A DNA stretch of 64,000 bases. Origin: Flaccisagitta enflata (Eukaryota > Chaetognatha > Sagittoidea > Aphragmophora). A program made the position numbers and the translations under genes. Below, piece after piece: positions 33,471-50,571 of this stretch (the stretch's first letter is position 1; every line of letters starts with the position of its first letter). The notes below the pieces were generated by a model. That model was not told the origin of the DNA, searched no databases, and worked only from the letters and a program-made list of their open reading frames with translations. The stretch spans positions 25,854,001 to 25,918,000 of the forward strand of contig OZ231128.1 of the NCBI GenBank assembly GCA_965153355.1, in the 5' to 3' direction.

Positions 33471-35482
33471 GTGGTACAGATGTCAAAGAATGAATACCGC
33501 GATAAAAAAGATTTAGCATGACTGTTCAACTTTCAACAAGGTCGCGTTAGAATTTTTTGAGATTTAAAGCGTCGAAACTCAATCTAGGGTGTAGGTATCC
33601 AACTGATGACCAGAAATTGGCTATGTTAAAATATTCTAAGGAGAACTAAATTCTTTTCTAAATATGGCAAAGTACTTTATACCCCTTCATGGTGACCTAT
33701 CATCCCATGATATATCTTCTTGAAGATGAATTCCTATTCCTCCAATCATTAAGATTTCCCTTTAACACAAAATAGTATAAATTGTCCATATTCCCACCCC
33801 CATAGTTTAATTGAAAGGAGGGGTAACAGCTAGGGAGTCGGATCCCCATAGCTCCTTCTTTTCAATTAGATTTAACCTTCGCTGAATTGACTATCCCTGT
33901 CAATGCCAGAAGTCAGCATTAACATTAATACCCTAACCTAATAGCTATAATGAAAAATCATAATTGTTTGAGAGATAAGACAAAAGTCTTGTTTTCTGCA
34001 TAAAAATTACTTATCCAAAGGTTTTGAATTTCAGTAACCACTAAATTTGGATATGTAAGTATATGAGTGGAAGCATATACTATACAGAAATGAGTAGCTT
34101 TTGAATGTTTTATTTTACTTTTATATGTTAAGTTTATTTCTCAAAAACGTTTTCCTAAAGTTTTTTGTAAGATACATTTTGTTGCACATTTCATATGTAT
34201 ACATGAGAGAGAAAGAAATCCGGACAACTGAAACTTCGATAGGACTGTTGGCTTATTGTATGCCTAGCCTTTTTGAACACACGGCCTTTCATGCTGTGAT
34301 GACTATAGTCTGAAAACGCCCGCCTAAAAAAGGCTACCGTATTTCTTGCATTTATCGCCCCCCCTCTAATTAGCGCCCCCCCCCTTTTGCATGAAGTGAT
34401 GAGCTAATGATACGAGTGATTTTTTTTTAAAAATTGAAGACATTTTATTGGAAATAAGATTTTTTCGGCAAAAACTATATGAGAATGAGATTAAATACAA
34501 CAAAATATTCTCTTTTTAGTGATTTGCTGATTTGAATTATAAGAAAATTGTCAGAAAGTGAACAATATTATAAATGCATTAGTGAATAGAGGGCGCTAAT
34601 TGCAGGTTTAAAACAGCAATGTTTCATTTCAATTTCAGAAGCGCCCGGGGCGCTAATTACAAGAAATACGGTAATCATTTTTCTGTATCTACTATCTTCC
34701 AAAAAAAAAATCTTCCAACCTCCGAATCTATTTTATTCATCAACTAAAAAACCTATACCATTTAATTGACAAGTAATCAATTTTTAATGTGAGCTTACCT
34801 TGACCTAATTTTTGCCGCCATTTGCCGGGGAAGTGATTTTTAGGGCCTCTCGAGGCACTTTTGGAGTGATAGTAATCCATGCATTTTGAGCACTCACATA
34901 TTTTTTCCCTTTTCAATCTTTGATTGACCGTAACTTTTAAACGGCTGAACCAATTTTGTTGGTGTAAAAAAGAAAAAGATGCCCATTGAAAAACTCTACA
35001 TTTTGGTCACCGATTTTTTGTTGATTCATCAAAAAACAAATAAGTTATGATTGTTTGAAAAGAAACGACTACCATAAAAGAAGTCAAATAAAGAATCCTG
35101 CCAGAGAAAGTCTTTTTACTTTAAGTGAGATAACTTCTAAACCAATTAGGTTAGAGGGATGCGGTTTGCACGACTAGCTCGGAAATTTGAAGGGCTTCAA
35201 TTTGGTCACCAATTTTTTTGAATTTGGATGAATCGTTGAGGAGTAATTGTTCAAAATGTGCTGGAAGATTTTTTTTTGGAAGATAGTACGTAACTACGTA
35301 TCTATACTATAGCTATCAATTCAATCGCTCTTTAATCACAGGGAGCATGCGAGGATCGTAACGGGGAGAAGCTTTGCTTTTGCGATACTGATTTGTGCAA
35401 CGCGGCCCCGGGAACGATGGCGTCCTTCGCAGCCCCGGCGCTACTCATCATCGCAGGCGTCATCTATTTCATCACTGAATAG
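32852..35482 (+). CDS. Ly6/three-finger-like secreted or GPI-anchored protein with His-rich insert (gene 1)
   Basis: Two exons: 32852-33274 and 35342-35482, joined in phase 0 (AAC|GTGAGT; TTTAATCACAG|GG). The protein has 187 residues. Residues 1-29 form a signal peptide (FFIFLLLFVILL). The mature start LKCYTTHSH is Ly6-like. A stretch of about 75 residues is built from His, Asp, Gly and Glu (DHGDHDHGDHEGHD). Then come RCQAGEGLCAF, EPDGC and the terminal knot CEDRNGEKLCFCDTDLCN. A hydrophobic C-terminus (PALLIIAGVIYFI) without a charged tail suggests a GPI-anchor signal. The His-rich part could bind zinc or copper, which is inference. The region 1.9 kb downstream holds a paralogue with an identical exon length (141 nt) for the last exon. 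Function unknown. Confidence 0.8.
33350..33425 (-). repeat. Family A 5' fragment in intron 1 of gene 1
   Basis: On the minus strand: ACAAGTGACGCTGGGTCACA and ATATCGTTGCGGACGGGGAG. A (CT)n tract at 33430-33468 abuts it. Confidence 0.6.
33430..33468 (+). repeat. (CT)n microsatellite
   Basis: About 19 CT dinucleotides within intron 1 of the first Ly6-like gene. Confidence 0.95.
33480..34334. other. Intron sequence, no further feature
   Basis: AT-rich intron 1 of the first Ly6-like gene. A short ORF at 34101-34313 has no recognisable domain and no splice support. Confidence 0.5.
34337..34671 (+). mobile_element. 335-bp TA-flanked MITE, copy 1
   Basis: Ends CCGTATTTCTTGCATTTATC and, inverted, GCGCTAATTACAAGAAATACGG, flanked by TA. 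It lies in intron 1 of the first Ly6-like gene. An inverted copy of the same length is at 36916-37250. Confidence 0.85.
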
Positions 35483-35582
35483 AATATGTTCTTGTGAACG
35501 TGTGTTATAAACAATCAATATACGTAAACACACGAGTAAATTCACACGTTAAAACAGGCGCGTACGTGCAGGCTCTTACAAA

Positions 35583-35832
<250 letters not shown>

Positions 35833-35839
35833 ACATTTA

Positions 35840-36913
35840 CACACATTTCATCATTTCGAAAATTTATCAATGTCCTTGCATGAAGAGTCAGCCATTGTGT
35901 CAATCGGTTTAGCGACATCTAGGACTTCCACGGATGTCTCTCTCTATCGGGCTGGGAAGTCTGTCGCGTCGGGCTGAGATTTCAGAAAAAAAGAAGGAGA
36001 AAGAAAGGGAGAAGAGGTATAAAAGGAAAGAAAGACGGAAGAAAAATACTTTTTTTGGTCCAAAAGAGCTACGTTGAGCATGAAAACTTTTGAAAAGATA
36101 AAAGAAAAGGCTCGGTAAATGGGATGAATGCTTACTCAAGCAATACATAGATGACTCTGTCAGGCTTGAAGTAAATATCAGGCTTGAAATAGGTCTAGTT
36201 AGATATCCCGGAGATTTTTGCTCCCCTACTCTGATCAGTATCGTTTCTTAGCAATGTTACCCTACGGTGATTTGTTGATTTTTGGTAACACAGGTAACAA
36301 TCATTAGCCCTTATCTATTTGGTAAGCATTCGTGTTTCGGATTAGACTCAGAATGGATGTTTGCTAAGTTAGTTTTGCTGAATGGATACAAGGAGTGATG
36401 CCCGTAGTAACTAGTCAGTGAGGGCTCGCAGGGCCCTCCTCCATATTTTTCAGTTTGGGTATAGTGAGGGATATTGTTCCACCTATCATTGTTGGGAATC
36501 AATGAAGTCAATCATTTTCAATGCTATCTTGAATATGAATTCGCGGTAAAGGTGAAATTTTTGCAATTATTGAAAGCTTCGTGTATCGAGTAGCGATGAA
36601 AAAACAAATTTTAAAAGATAGGATGTTGATCTTTCTGCCGTTCTTGACATCTCTATGTCAGTTGTTTCGAATGAGAGGTTAGAGCATACTTTGAAAGCTT
36701 CTTTGTCTTGCCCAAATGTAGGAATATGTAAAATTGAGTTTGCCTCGCCCCAGCGGGGGTGGGAGGGAAATTTTCACAAGTTTTGAAAATGGGGAAGGGA
36801 ATGAAATGGGAAAAATGAGAAAGAAGAATCTAAAGACATGTTTTTTGCAGTATTAAGACTTGACCCATGGCTATGATTACTAGAACAAACTTTAACACAA
36901 TTCTATACTAAAA
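35840..36913. other. Intergenic, no gene seen
   Basis: Between the two Ly6-like genes. Purine-rich stretch at 35985-36040. Open frame 36311-36511 on the minus strand lacks splice or domain support. Confidence 0.5.
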
Positions 36914-36915
36914 TA

Positions 36916-37250
36916 CCGTATTTCTTGTAATTAGCGCCCCGGGCGCTTCTGAAATTGAAATGAAACATTGCTGTTTTAAACCTGCAATTAACGCCCCCTA
37001 TTCACTAATGCATTTATAATATTGTTCACTTTCTGACAATTTTCTTATAATTCAAATCAGCAAATCACTAAAAAGAGAATATTTTGTTGTATTTAATCTC
37101 ATTCTCATATAGTTTTTGCCGAAAAAATCTTATTTCCAATAAAATGTCTTCAATTTTTAAAAAAAAATCACTCGTATCATTAGCTCATCACTTCATGCAA
37201 AAGGGGGGGGGGCGCTAATTAGAGGGGGGCGATAAATGCAAGAAATACGG
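36916..37250 (-). mobile_element. 335-bp TA-flanked MITE, copy 2 (inverted)
   Basis: Reverse complement of the copy at 34337-34671 with very few differences, also TA-flanked. It ends about 350 bp before the start codon of the second Ly6-like gene. Confidence 0.85.
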
Positions 37251-37603
37251 TAAATGGTTTTGATGGTCTATTGGGGAGAAAATCACTTATTCTTTAATGC
37301 GTAGCAACGTGACGCGGGGAAGAAACTCAAAGACGGGAGGAAAGGCGACTCAATTTTATTCACCCCTGCCCAAATGTTGTACATGTGTCTCGAAAATTAT
37401 CCTTGAATATGGACTCATTATTCTGTTGGTAGTTTATTGTTGATTTATGTGTAAGAATGTAAATAGATGTGTGATTGCAAATCTCTTAGTTAATAAGACT
37501 AAACCATAACTAGGTGAATTATTCAAAAAGATCTCATTCTCGATGAAACTTTTTTGATCTCACAAAACTAATCGTAATCAAAGTATTCAAGCATACAAAC
37601 ACA

Positions 37604-40913
<3,310 letters not shown>

Positions 40914-40928
40914 AAGGACAAGAGGATA

Positions 40929-41053
40929 CAGTGGAACCTCGCTCGAGTGCACCCGCTATCGAGGCATTCCCACCTAAGATGCATGAATTTTTCTGTCTCT
41001 ATATAAAAATATGACAGTTACATCTATACTAGCAGTAAGCTTCAGGTTCACTG
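40929..41053. mobile_element. 125-bp pogo-like MITE in the 3' UTR of gene 2
   Basis: Ends CAGTGGAACCTCG and, inverted, AGGTTCACTG, with TA on each side. It begins 15 bp after the stop codon and would be part of the 3' UTR. Confidence 0.6.
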
Positions 41054-41089
41054 TACAAGGCAACATTTCATCAAGTTGACATGCGCTCT

Positions 41090-41095
41090 AATAAA
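41090..41095 (+). promoter_or_regulatory. Candidate polyadenylation signal of gene 2
   Basis: AATAAA, 177 bp after the stop codon at 40911-40913. Confidence 0.5.
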
Positions 41096-41890
41096 ACTCA
41101 ACTGTATGTGTCAAAATTCTTTTAGACTCTTTGGGTTTAGATAATTATTTGGTTGACAACGACAGATTAAAGCCACTTTAATTGTCAATTTGAGTGAATA
41201 AGAATTTAGTATGGAAGAAAGCCGAAAGACTCCATGAAGGAACTATAATGAAAAACAAAGTGACAAACAATTACATCTCAATGTTTGGTAGGCGTTATTC
41301 TGGGATCCAGCTAATTCAGAAGACAAAAGGTAACTAACTAGTATTTCATAACTAGACATTCTATCGTCTTGAACACAGAAGTAGACGGATACAACTGTTA
41401 TAATGAAAATCGATTCCACGATATTGCTTTATTTGTTTAGATTCATAAAGATCTCAATCATAAGATTTTTCATCATTCGTTTGATTTTTCCCCTTATTCA
41501 TCGTCTTTGGCTGTAACTCACTGTATCTGTGTCGTGTGGTAACTGAAGCCTTAGTCTTCGTGCGTGGGGGTGGTGGGACATCATCACATAAATTGATCTA
41601 ATTTAATCTTTAATATTCAAACATCTAATTTTCCTTTATTTTAATGCAAGAAGTATGCCATAGTTAAGTTCAACAATGATAATAGATCTGCAGTTCGTGA
41701 AAAACATCTCAGCCGATCTAAGCTTTATAAAGTCCTAACTATCGGAGACAGACTTAAGATGAAATGTCTGTGAGTTTTGTTGCTGTACTCACTTCCAAGT
41801 CATATAATTTCCGTCACTGAATTCTGTTCTTTGAAGCAAATTGGACTCAGCTCTTACTCTTAGCCACTTTCAGGCGAAAAATGCCCATAT
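41096..41890. other. Intergenic, no gene seen
   Basis: AT-rich unique sequence downstream of the second Ly6-like gene. Confidence 0.5.
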
Positions 41891-41892
41891 AG

Positions 41893-41980
41893 TTTTTAGT
41901 CGCGTTTTAGATGCTTGTGTGTGGGGGGGAGGGAGGGGGGTGTGGGAATGTTTATGGGGGTTGGATGCCCCTGCCCATAC
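41893..41980 (-). repeat. Family A fragment
   Basis: TTTTTAGTCGCGTTTTAGAT, a G-rich GTGTGGGGG stretch and GGGGTTGGATGCCCCTGCCC, as in the middle and box part of minus-strand copies at 33350 and 48780. Confidence 0.5.
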
Positions 41981-42058
41981 ACAGAATACACCGATATACA
42001 CCGATGTACAGAATCACAGCGAAATACTCATAATCGACGAAAACAAGCCAACAAAAGA

Positions 42059-42236
42059 ACAAGGCCGGATACACGGCCAATACCAGTTGCGGACGGGTGG
42101 GCGGGGGCGGAAATGCGCGTTTTCACACTTTCCAACTCGATCACCATGACGGACGGACGGACGGACGGACGGACGGACGGACGGACGGACGGACGGACGG
42201 ACAAAGCCTCTTATAGAGTTGCGTGTCCGCAACTAA
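42059..42236 (+). mobile_element. Family A element, GTTGCG type (reference copy)
   Basis: Complete: head CAAGGCCGGATACACGGCC (hairpin), box AGTTGCGGACGGGTGGGC, middle with GAAATGCGCGTTTTCACACT, (GGAC)n, AAGCCTCTTATAGA, hairpin GTTGCG-TGTC-CGCAAC, TAAAAA. First of three copies arranged head to tail. Confidence 0.85.
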
Positions 42237-42241
42237 AAAGA

Positions 42242-42556
42242 ACAAGGCCAAGTGAAGGCCAATAAGTGCGCCTCGCTTGATTAAGAATTTGTGAATGAAG
42301 GTTTTTGATGAATGAATGAATGAATGAATGAATGAATGAATGAATGAATGAATGAATGAATGAATGAATGAATGAATGAATGAATGAATGAATGAAGGAA
42401 AGAATGAATGTGGTGAGACATGAAAGGTGATAGGAATGAAGAAATACGTCAGAGTCAGCCGTTTTGCGCATTTTCAACGTTTGCATGACCGACCGACCAA
42501 CCGACCAACCGACGGACATGACCTCTTATAGAAGTGCGAGGACGCACTTAAAAAAC
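42242..42556 (+). mobile_element. Family A element, AGTGCG type, with extra (GAAT)n tract
   Basis: Head ACAAGGCCAAGTGAAGGCC, box AAGTGCGCC, an inserted (TGAA)n microsatellite at 42311-42400, the middle (GTTTTGCGCATTTTC), (GACC)n tract, then GAAGTGCG-AGGA-CGCACTTAAAAA. It starts five bases after the previous copy ends. Confidence 0.8.
42311..42400 (+). repeat. (TGAA)n microsatellite
   Basis: About 22 TGAA units inside the middle family A copy of the triple array. Confidence 0.97.
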
Positions 42557-42687
42557 AAGGCAAAGTTGACCAATGGGTGCACCGGGTGGATCACCAAAGG
42601 TTTGCGTGACTAACCGACAGACGAACCGACAGACGAACCGACGGACGGACACGACCGATTGTAGAGGTGCGTTAGCGCACCTAAAAA
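42557..42687 (+). mobile_element. Family A element, GGTGCG type
   Basis: Head ACAAGGCAAAGTTGACC, box GGGTGCACC, GACAGACGAACC tract, then AGAGGTGCG-TTAG-CGCACCTAAAAA. Third copy in the head-to-tail array. Confidence 0.75.
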
Positions 42688-42877
42688 GAAAGAAAAAGAA
42701 CTTATCTGAGACTGAAAGTATCGGAAAAGGGGAACAGCGTGTAATTTAGATTTTTCTAAGGCGCGTTACTTAGAATTGGCCCTCTGCTTGTTATTCAGAA
42801 TCTAAATTATGCAATAATTTATATTCTCATTATTCAGATTTTCTGTCTTTCTATCTTTTTTTCATCTTTTAATAAAA

Positions 42878-42941
<64 letters not shown>

Positions 42942-43275
42942 AAAACTAAATAAATGTCATGGACATTTCTTATGTAGTAAATCTGCTTGTCAACATTAAA
43001 TTTGCTGGCATTAATTTCAAAGTAACATGAAAAACCTATCATTTATCAGAATTTATAAAACTTTAAAAAATGACATTGTAGATGGGCACAATAAAGATAT
43101 GAATAAATTTATTTCAGTAAGATGGGGGATTATATCCTGTGAGTAAAGGACCAATCCTTTTAAAAAGAATTGTAAAGCAAATGCCATGATAGACATTTTT
43201 CAAAATACAAATATTTTTTTTATTAAAAAGATATAAGATTTTTTTCTGTGTCATTCAAAATAAATCATTATATCT
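42688..43275. other. No gene; (CT)n at 42882-42940
   Basis: AT-rich sequence with a 58-bp (CT)n microsatellite. Confidence 0.6.
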
Positions 43276-43277
43276 TA

Positions 43278-44044
43278 CAGTATGATTTTTCTGAACTGTA
43301 ACATAAGATGAAAACATAGCACAAAAAGTAGAAGGGCTAGCTACAATCTGAAAAAAACACTTGGAAGATATGAGTTTGCAGATTTTGGATGAAAAATCCC
43401 AAGGACTTATTCTTTTATTTTGATCTGATTAACGCATGTGAATCAAAAGGCAGATTCTGCCAAAAAAGGCTGTTTTGTAGTGACTGTCTTTCTGTAAATC
43501 GCTATCATTTCTGAACAGTTTGAGCTACAGATCTCAGATTGGTCTCAAATGAAAGATATTTTGATGTGGTTCTAGGAGAAAAAACAAAGGCAGCGATTTT
43601 TAAAAAGAGTTATCCTGCCAAACATGAACGATTTTGTTGATTCGGGATAAATTGTTTGCAGAATTGACTTTCAGTTAACCAAATGCATTCAAAACTCAAA
43701 AAAAGTCTGTCTGTTGAGCTTTTCCCAAAAAGTACTTCAAAATAGCTTTCATTTGGGACCAATCTGGCATCTGTAGCTCAAACGGTTTGGAAATGAGAGC
43801 GATTTAAAGAGAAACAGTTTAGCTGATATCTTTACTATTTTTTCCATTTTTCCACTTTTCAAAATTTCAATCCCAATTGAAAAAGTAAGATGGATATCAG
43901 TTTTCTTTCTAAAAAACCTTTGGAATCTCTTAGCAAATAACTGCAAACTATCACCTTCTGGGAGCTTCTTTCAGAATTTGGCTAGCTTTTCTAGTTTTTG
44001 CATAATGTTCTCATCTAATGTTACAGTTGAAAAAAATCATACTG
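43278..44044. mobile_element. 767-bp TA-flanked DNA element without transposase
   Basis: Ends CAGTATGATTTTT(CTG)AACTGTAACAT and the inverted partner, flanked by TA. Inner inverted arms (TTTGAGCTACAGATCTCAGA near 43520 and its partner near 43765) include GGGACCAATCTG, shared with the element at 13322-14295. No coding frame. Confidence 0.75.
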
Positions 44045-44301
44045 TATTTATGTATATGGACCAATACATCACTTTCAAATATTTGAAAACAATTTTGCAT
44101 GCTTTTGCTAAGTTATCAGGGAGATATAAGACTAAGGTAATCTTTATATGAAATGATATTTTTTAGTGTTGAGTTCTGTTGTAGCAACAATTCCCTTGTT
44201 TGTTGCATATTGTTTGATTAACAAGCAAAAAAACAATCAGACAAATACAAAATAAAAATGGATCAAAACTTTTAACTATGAGGAGAGAGCAAGAGAGAGA
44301 G

Positions 44302-45778
<1,477 letters not shown>

Positions 45779-45951
45779 AAGAGAAAGAAAGAAAGGAAAA
45801 GAAAAGGAAAAAAAGAAAGAAAGATAAAAAGAAAAAAAGATAAAAAGGAACAAAGGAAGTAAAGGAACAAAGAGACAAAGAGATAAAAGGGGGAAAAAAG
45901 CAGCCAAAGAGAGTTAGACAGAAATAAAACTGGAATGTGAAAGTCGACAAA

Positions 45952-46102
<151 letters not shown>

Positions 46103-46204
46103 GCGTCAGTTTGAACCCGTTTTAAGAGTGACACCTTTTTTTATTGGTGTAATTACAGATAATGCGAATGTGGTTCTTGGAGGCGGTTCTCCACCAAAAT
46201 CGTC

Positions 46205-46440
46205 GCTGATTTGAGCAAAGAGAGGTTTTTAGGGCAAAGAGAGGGTTTGAGAGCAAAGAGAGGGGGGAGAGGGGTTTTTGGGATAAGGAAAGGGGGAGGG
46301 AAGAGGTCCCTGGTCTGTGGGCAAAAGGAAGGAGGAAGGGGTTTGTGGGCAAAGGTATGGGCGGTCGTGGGCAAAGTAAAGGGAGGGGAGGGGTTTCTGG
46401 GGATTAGGGAATGCGGTTGGTACAATCAAGGGGTTTCTAC
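46205..46440 (+). repeat. G-rich degenerate minisatellite
   Basis: Units around GGGTTTNTGGGCAAAGAGAG, strongly G-rich on the plus strand. The proline-rich frames on the minus strand are by-products. Confidence 0.7.
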
Positions 46441-46930
46441 AGAATATTCGTCCATAGTCAAAAAGGAAACGGAGGAAGATTTTCAGATATCTTTTATTTA
46501 ATTCCCACAACTTACATAATTCATGTTTGAAATCTATACTCTTGTTTTGTTCGGTTTTGCATAGGAGGCACTTCGGACTAAGTTTCAAACGATTCAGTCA
46601 TCTACATGGTGTACCAGTGAATATTGCAACGGCTTTAACTGATGAACGCTGAATGATGACAATTGCCAAAGATTAGATGAAAATTGCTCATAGCAACAAA
46701 CGTTTCTTGATGCTGATGGAAGATTTGAGGAAGCATGAGACCAAGCAAGAGGAAGCAAGAGACCAAGCAGGTTTGACGATCTAGAGTTTGGCCTTGGGTA
46801 GGGCGATGAAAAATTTCAAGTGGAATGGATTGCAATTAGGCTGACGGCATGCAAATTTGCTGAGAGAGGAATGGATGGGAACGACGTATCAGTTGGAGTT
46901 CAAAATGTGGAGAAACAAGGCATTTGCCGT
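46441..46930. other. No gene seen
   Basis: Unique sequence. A short duplication (GAGACCAAGCAAGAGGAAGCAAGAGACC in part) lies at 46736-46770. Confidence 0.45.
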
Positions 46931-47130
46931 ATGAACTAGTGACGCGGGTCACAATATCGTTGCGGACGGGTGGGCAGGGGCATCCAACCCCCAATTTCAC
47001 CTCAACGCACACACGATACCAACTGTTGCATCATAAATGAGCGTGATGGACAAATGGACCAACGGCCCAACGGATCAACCGACGGAGAAACAAAGCCTCC
47101 TATTGAGTCTTGTGTCCGCAACTAAAAAAA
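46931..47130 (+). mobile_element. Family A element, GTGAC-head type
   Basis: Head AACTAGTGACGCGGGTCAC, box CGTTGCGGACGGGTGGGCAG, CATCCAACCCCCA, ACCAACGGCCCAACGG tract, then TATTGAGTCTTGTGTCCGCAACTAAAAA in pieces. The left arm of the 3' hairpin is decayed, the right arm intact. Confidence 0.75.
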
Positions 47131-47836
47131 AAGAATAAAAAAGGATTTTTCGGTGGTATGTTAAGGTTGGATGTACAACAGAGCAAAAAAAGTGATTCAG
47201 AGTAAGAATCCGAACCTTGATAGACAAAAGAATTTAGCGTCGTCTAGTGGAAGAACGTGAAGCAACCACGAGGGAAGTCAGAATAAACGCTCAATACTTA
47301 TTCAGCTATTAGGCGGCACCAAAAAACATGATCAATAACGACCGACGTAAAATGCAATTAATTCATGGTAAGACGATATGTACAATACGATATAACGGGA
47401 AGAAAAGAAACCTCAACAGAGTACAGGAAAAACAATCAAGGAGGAAAAAAACCTCCTTTTAAGAGGAACAATTTGTGACGATTTTGCTATAAAAGGGTTT
47501 CTTCTTTTAAAAAGCGAGAAAGAAAGCGGGAATCGTTATTGATCTTTAGTGTTCAAAGAGTCGTCACCGTTCTTATACAGCAACATCTTCCGCTGAATAT
47601 CATAGTATTGTTTGGTAAATGAACATTGAGTAATGTTTCCTTCGATGAACAACAATCGCTTTCAACAGTTACTCAGCAGTTGCCACCTACGCCAAAACAA
47701 CTCAACCAGATTCTTATTTTCCCCATCAGACTTTGTCTCCCTGCCCCCAACACTCACTTTCACCACCAACACCACCAACACCAACAACCCTTTTTTTAAA
47801 ACCATCTTCCGCGACAAGGCACGATAGCGCTTCTGT

Positions 47837-47837
<1 letters not shown>
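47131..47837. other. No gene seen
   Basis: AT-rich, then an ACCACCAACACC-rich stretch before the CGC tract. The open frames here come from low-complexity sequence. Confidence 0.45.

Positions 47838-47902
<65 letters not shown>
47838..47902 (+). repeat. (CGC)n microsatellite
   Basis: About 21 perfect CCG/CGC triplets followed by GACGACGAC. Confidence 0.98.
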
Positions 47903-47914
<12 letters not shown>

Positions 47915-48072
47915 AACATTTATGAGCCTCATAAGCATTTGGTGGGTGTGCCTTGAAAAAGATAAGAGCAATCGCGAAACCCTTCAAAAACTGCCGTTTT
48001 CTTAAACACAAACGCCACCGAGCGAACGTCTGTGTTTCTACGTGTAAATCAATGTGTGTGTGTGTGTGCGTT

Positions 48073-48075
48073 GGG

Positions 48076-48118
<43 letters not shown>

Positions 48119-48194
48119 GCTGTTGCTGTTGCTGTTGTTGTTGTTGTTGTTGTTTTTGTTGTTGTTGTTGTTTTTGTTTCTGTTGTCCTTGTAG

Positions 48195-48262
<68 letters not shown>

Positions 48263-48264
48263 AA

Positions 48265-48352
<88 letters not shown>

Positions 48353-48547
48353 GCTAATGCTGCTGTTGTTGTTGTTGCTGTTGCTGTTGTTGCTGCTGTT
48401 GTTGTTGCTGTTGTTGCTTGTTGTTGCTGTTGCTGTTGTTGCTGTTGCTGTGCAGTTGTTGTTGTTGTTGCTGTTGCTGTTGTTGCTGCTGTTGCCGCCG
48501 TTGTTGCTGCCGCTGCTGTTGCTTGTTGCTGCTGCTGTTGTTGTTGC

Positions 48548-48606
<59 letters not shown>

Positions 48607-48670
48607 TTATTGTTATTGTTGTTTTCGTTTTTGTTGTTCTTGTTATTGTTGTTGTTGTTGTTGTTGTTGT
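48073..48670 (+). repeat. (TTG)n / (TTGCTG)n microsatellite, about 600 bp
   Basis: Perfect TTG to about 48350, then mixed TTG/CTG triplets. All long open frames here (Leu, Val, Cys, Asn or Gln runs) are artefacts. Confidence 0.98.
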
Positions 48671-48838
48671 TCCGTCCATCCGTCGGTCGGTCCGGTATCA
48701 TCGAGTGGAAAAACAAGCGTTTTAGATACTTTTGTGAATGTTTTGTGTGTGTGGGATGGGGGTTGGGTTGTGGATGGGGGTTGGATGCTCCTGCCCACCC
48801 GTCCGCAACGATACTGTGACCCCGCGTCACTTGTTGTT
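48671..48838 (-). mobile_element. Family A element, 5' portion
   Basis: On the minus strand: head ACAAGTGACGCGGGGTCAC, box CGTTGCGGACGGGTGGGCAG, GAGCATCCAACCCCCATC, then a short GGACCGACCGACGG tract. The 3' hairpin is missing and replaced by the (TTG)n tract. Confidence 0.75.
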
Positions 48839-49087
48839 GTGGTTGTGTTTGTTTTACTTGTTGTCGGAGTTGTTATTACCTCTCCAACAAATCTTCCTTG
48901 TCAAAAAAAAACCAACAGCATTGACAGTGATTGACCGATTGACCGACTGACACTACCTGCAATTCGTTTTAAGCTTCTTTAAACATTTTCATTGGTTTCC
49001 TTTTGATTCGTCTTTTTGCGTCACTCATGTCGTCCTTTCCTTGACTCTCTCAGCTTTTTCTATCTCATTATTGACGTAAGGTTGACC
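48839..49087. other. Flank of the LTR retrotransposon, no gene
   Basis: Short unique sequence. Confidence 0.5.
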
Positions 49088-49092
49088 TAGTT
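49088..49092. other. Target-site duplication TAGTT (left)
   Basis: TAGTT, repeated at 62414-62418 just beyond the other LTR. Confidence 0.85.
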
Positions 49093-49947
49093 TTAAGAGG
49101 TCTCTATGTCCGCAAAATATCGAAGAATGGTGGTAAGTCTCTTCACCTGGAGAATCTCTATAAGATGGCTTGCTCGCGGTTGACATCGGTTCGACGGGAT
49201 ATTGTTTGTAAACAAAGCAGACATTTTATGAATATTTGCTGCCGCCAAGGCATGACGGACGGGTCCAACGATCAGTTTAGAGGGGCCTCGGTCAGTCTTT
49301 AGGGTAGTATTTTGAGACTTGATGGTGGAAACAGAAAGATGATAAATTCATAGGGTTATAGACTCGAGAGATTGCTAAACTCGTCCTACCGATCAAATAC
49401 CAAATTTCCTCTACCAAAAATATATGCAAACGGTCATGTTTTTAATCAACAATCAAAGAAAGGTGCCTGTGTACGGCTGCGGGTTGCAAGTTAATTATAA
49501 CAGTAACGATTGACAACAATGATTATCTAGCACAATTGAACGCAATGACGCTGTGATGACACGATGAATGACACGATAAATGATACGATGAATGATACGA
49601 TGAATGATACGATGAATGACACGATGAAAGTCCACAGGAGATGATTTATCGCCAAAGGAGATCGATTATTTCCGTATTTATAGCCAAGGGAGACGGTTTA
49701 ATGTCCATCCTTCGTTAGTCCTTCCTTCATCAGTCCTTCCCTCGTCAATCCTTCTTCCGTAAGTCCTTTCTTCTTCATTTCGCCCTCCGCCGGATGACGT
49801 AGAGATCGTGTTGGCCAAAGGTGTGGGTGAGAGGAACCGTGTTGACCGAAGGTGTTGTTGGAAGGGATCGTGTTGGGTGGAGGCGGAGACGTTGATGAGA
49901 GGGATCGCGTTGGCCTGAGGTGGGAGACGAGGAGCAGTGTTGTTACA
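49093..49947 (-). repeat. 3' LTR (855 bp)
   Basis: On the minus strand it starts TGTAACAACACTG and ends CTCTTAA. It contains a 12-bp tandem repeat (ACGATGAATGAT) at about 49560-49628. Confidence 0.92.
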
Positions 49948-50571
49948 GTCGCCGGGCCGTAACTAGACAGATGCCCCCATCTGGCCACCCATCGGGCAAA
50001 GAAACGTCGTCTTCATCGGACTCGGACGTGGAATGTCGTCGACGGAATTGGAATCGCCACCGGAAATGGAAAAGGAGAGGCAGGATCATCATGTGAAGAG
50101 GGTCTGGTTGACCCGTCCAACACATACCAATTCACTTTCTCACCTGGAACTAAGTCCTAAGGGACGGAGGTGAGATTGAATAGCTTCCATCTGCTTCTTC
50201 TTTACTTTGCCTTTGTCTTCATTATCGTATCTTCCGTAACCATCGACGAATCTTCATCGCCTTTCCATGAATCTTCCACGAAATTTGCAACGAATCTTGA
50301 ACTCTTCAGCGACATATGACACGTAATACAACCGATTCCCATCTTCTCTAACGCTGATAGAGGCGCGACACCTCTTTCTGCATCAATATAAGGCATTAGG
50401 ACTTTAGATAGCTTCTAAATAGTCTGAGGGATGAAATAATGAGGATAGTAATCAAATGATGAATCAAACAAATCAATGGTAGGAATTTTCGTGTCACCAA
50501 TAATATGAACGAGGGCATAATATCCACTCTAACTCTTATAAAGTAATCATTTTAGGCGGAGAGAAACGGTA
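49948..50571 (-). other. Region between the accessory ORF and the 3' LTR
   Basis: Small open frames (for example 50202-50396, with CITCHMSLK) have no recognised domain. It probably represents the 3' untranslated part of the element. Confidence 0.5.

Noticed and set aside
48032-48934. 300-codon ORF with Val, Leu and Cys runs
   Set aside because: It is a (TTG)n microsatellite read in frame, running into a family A element.
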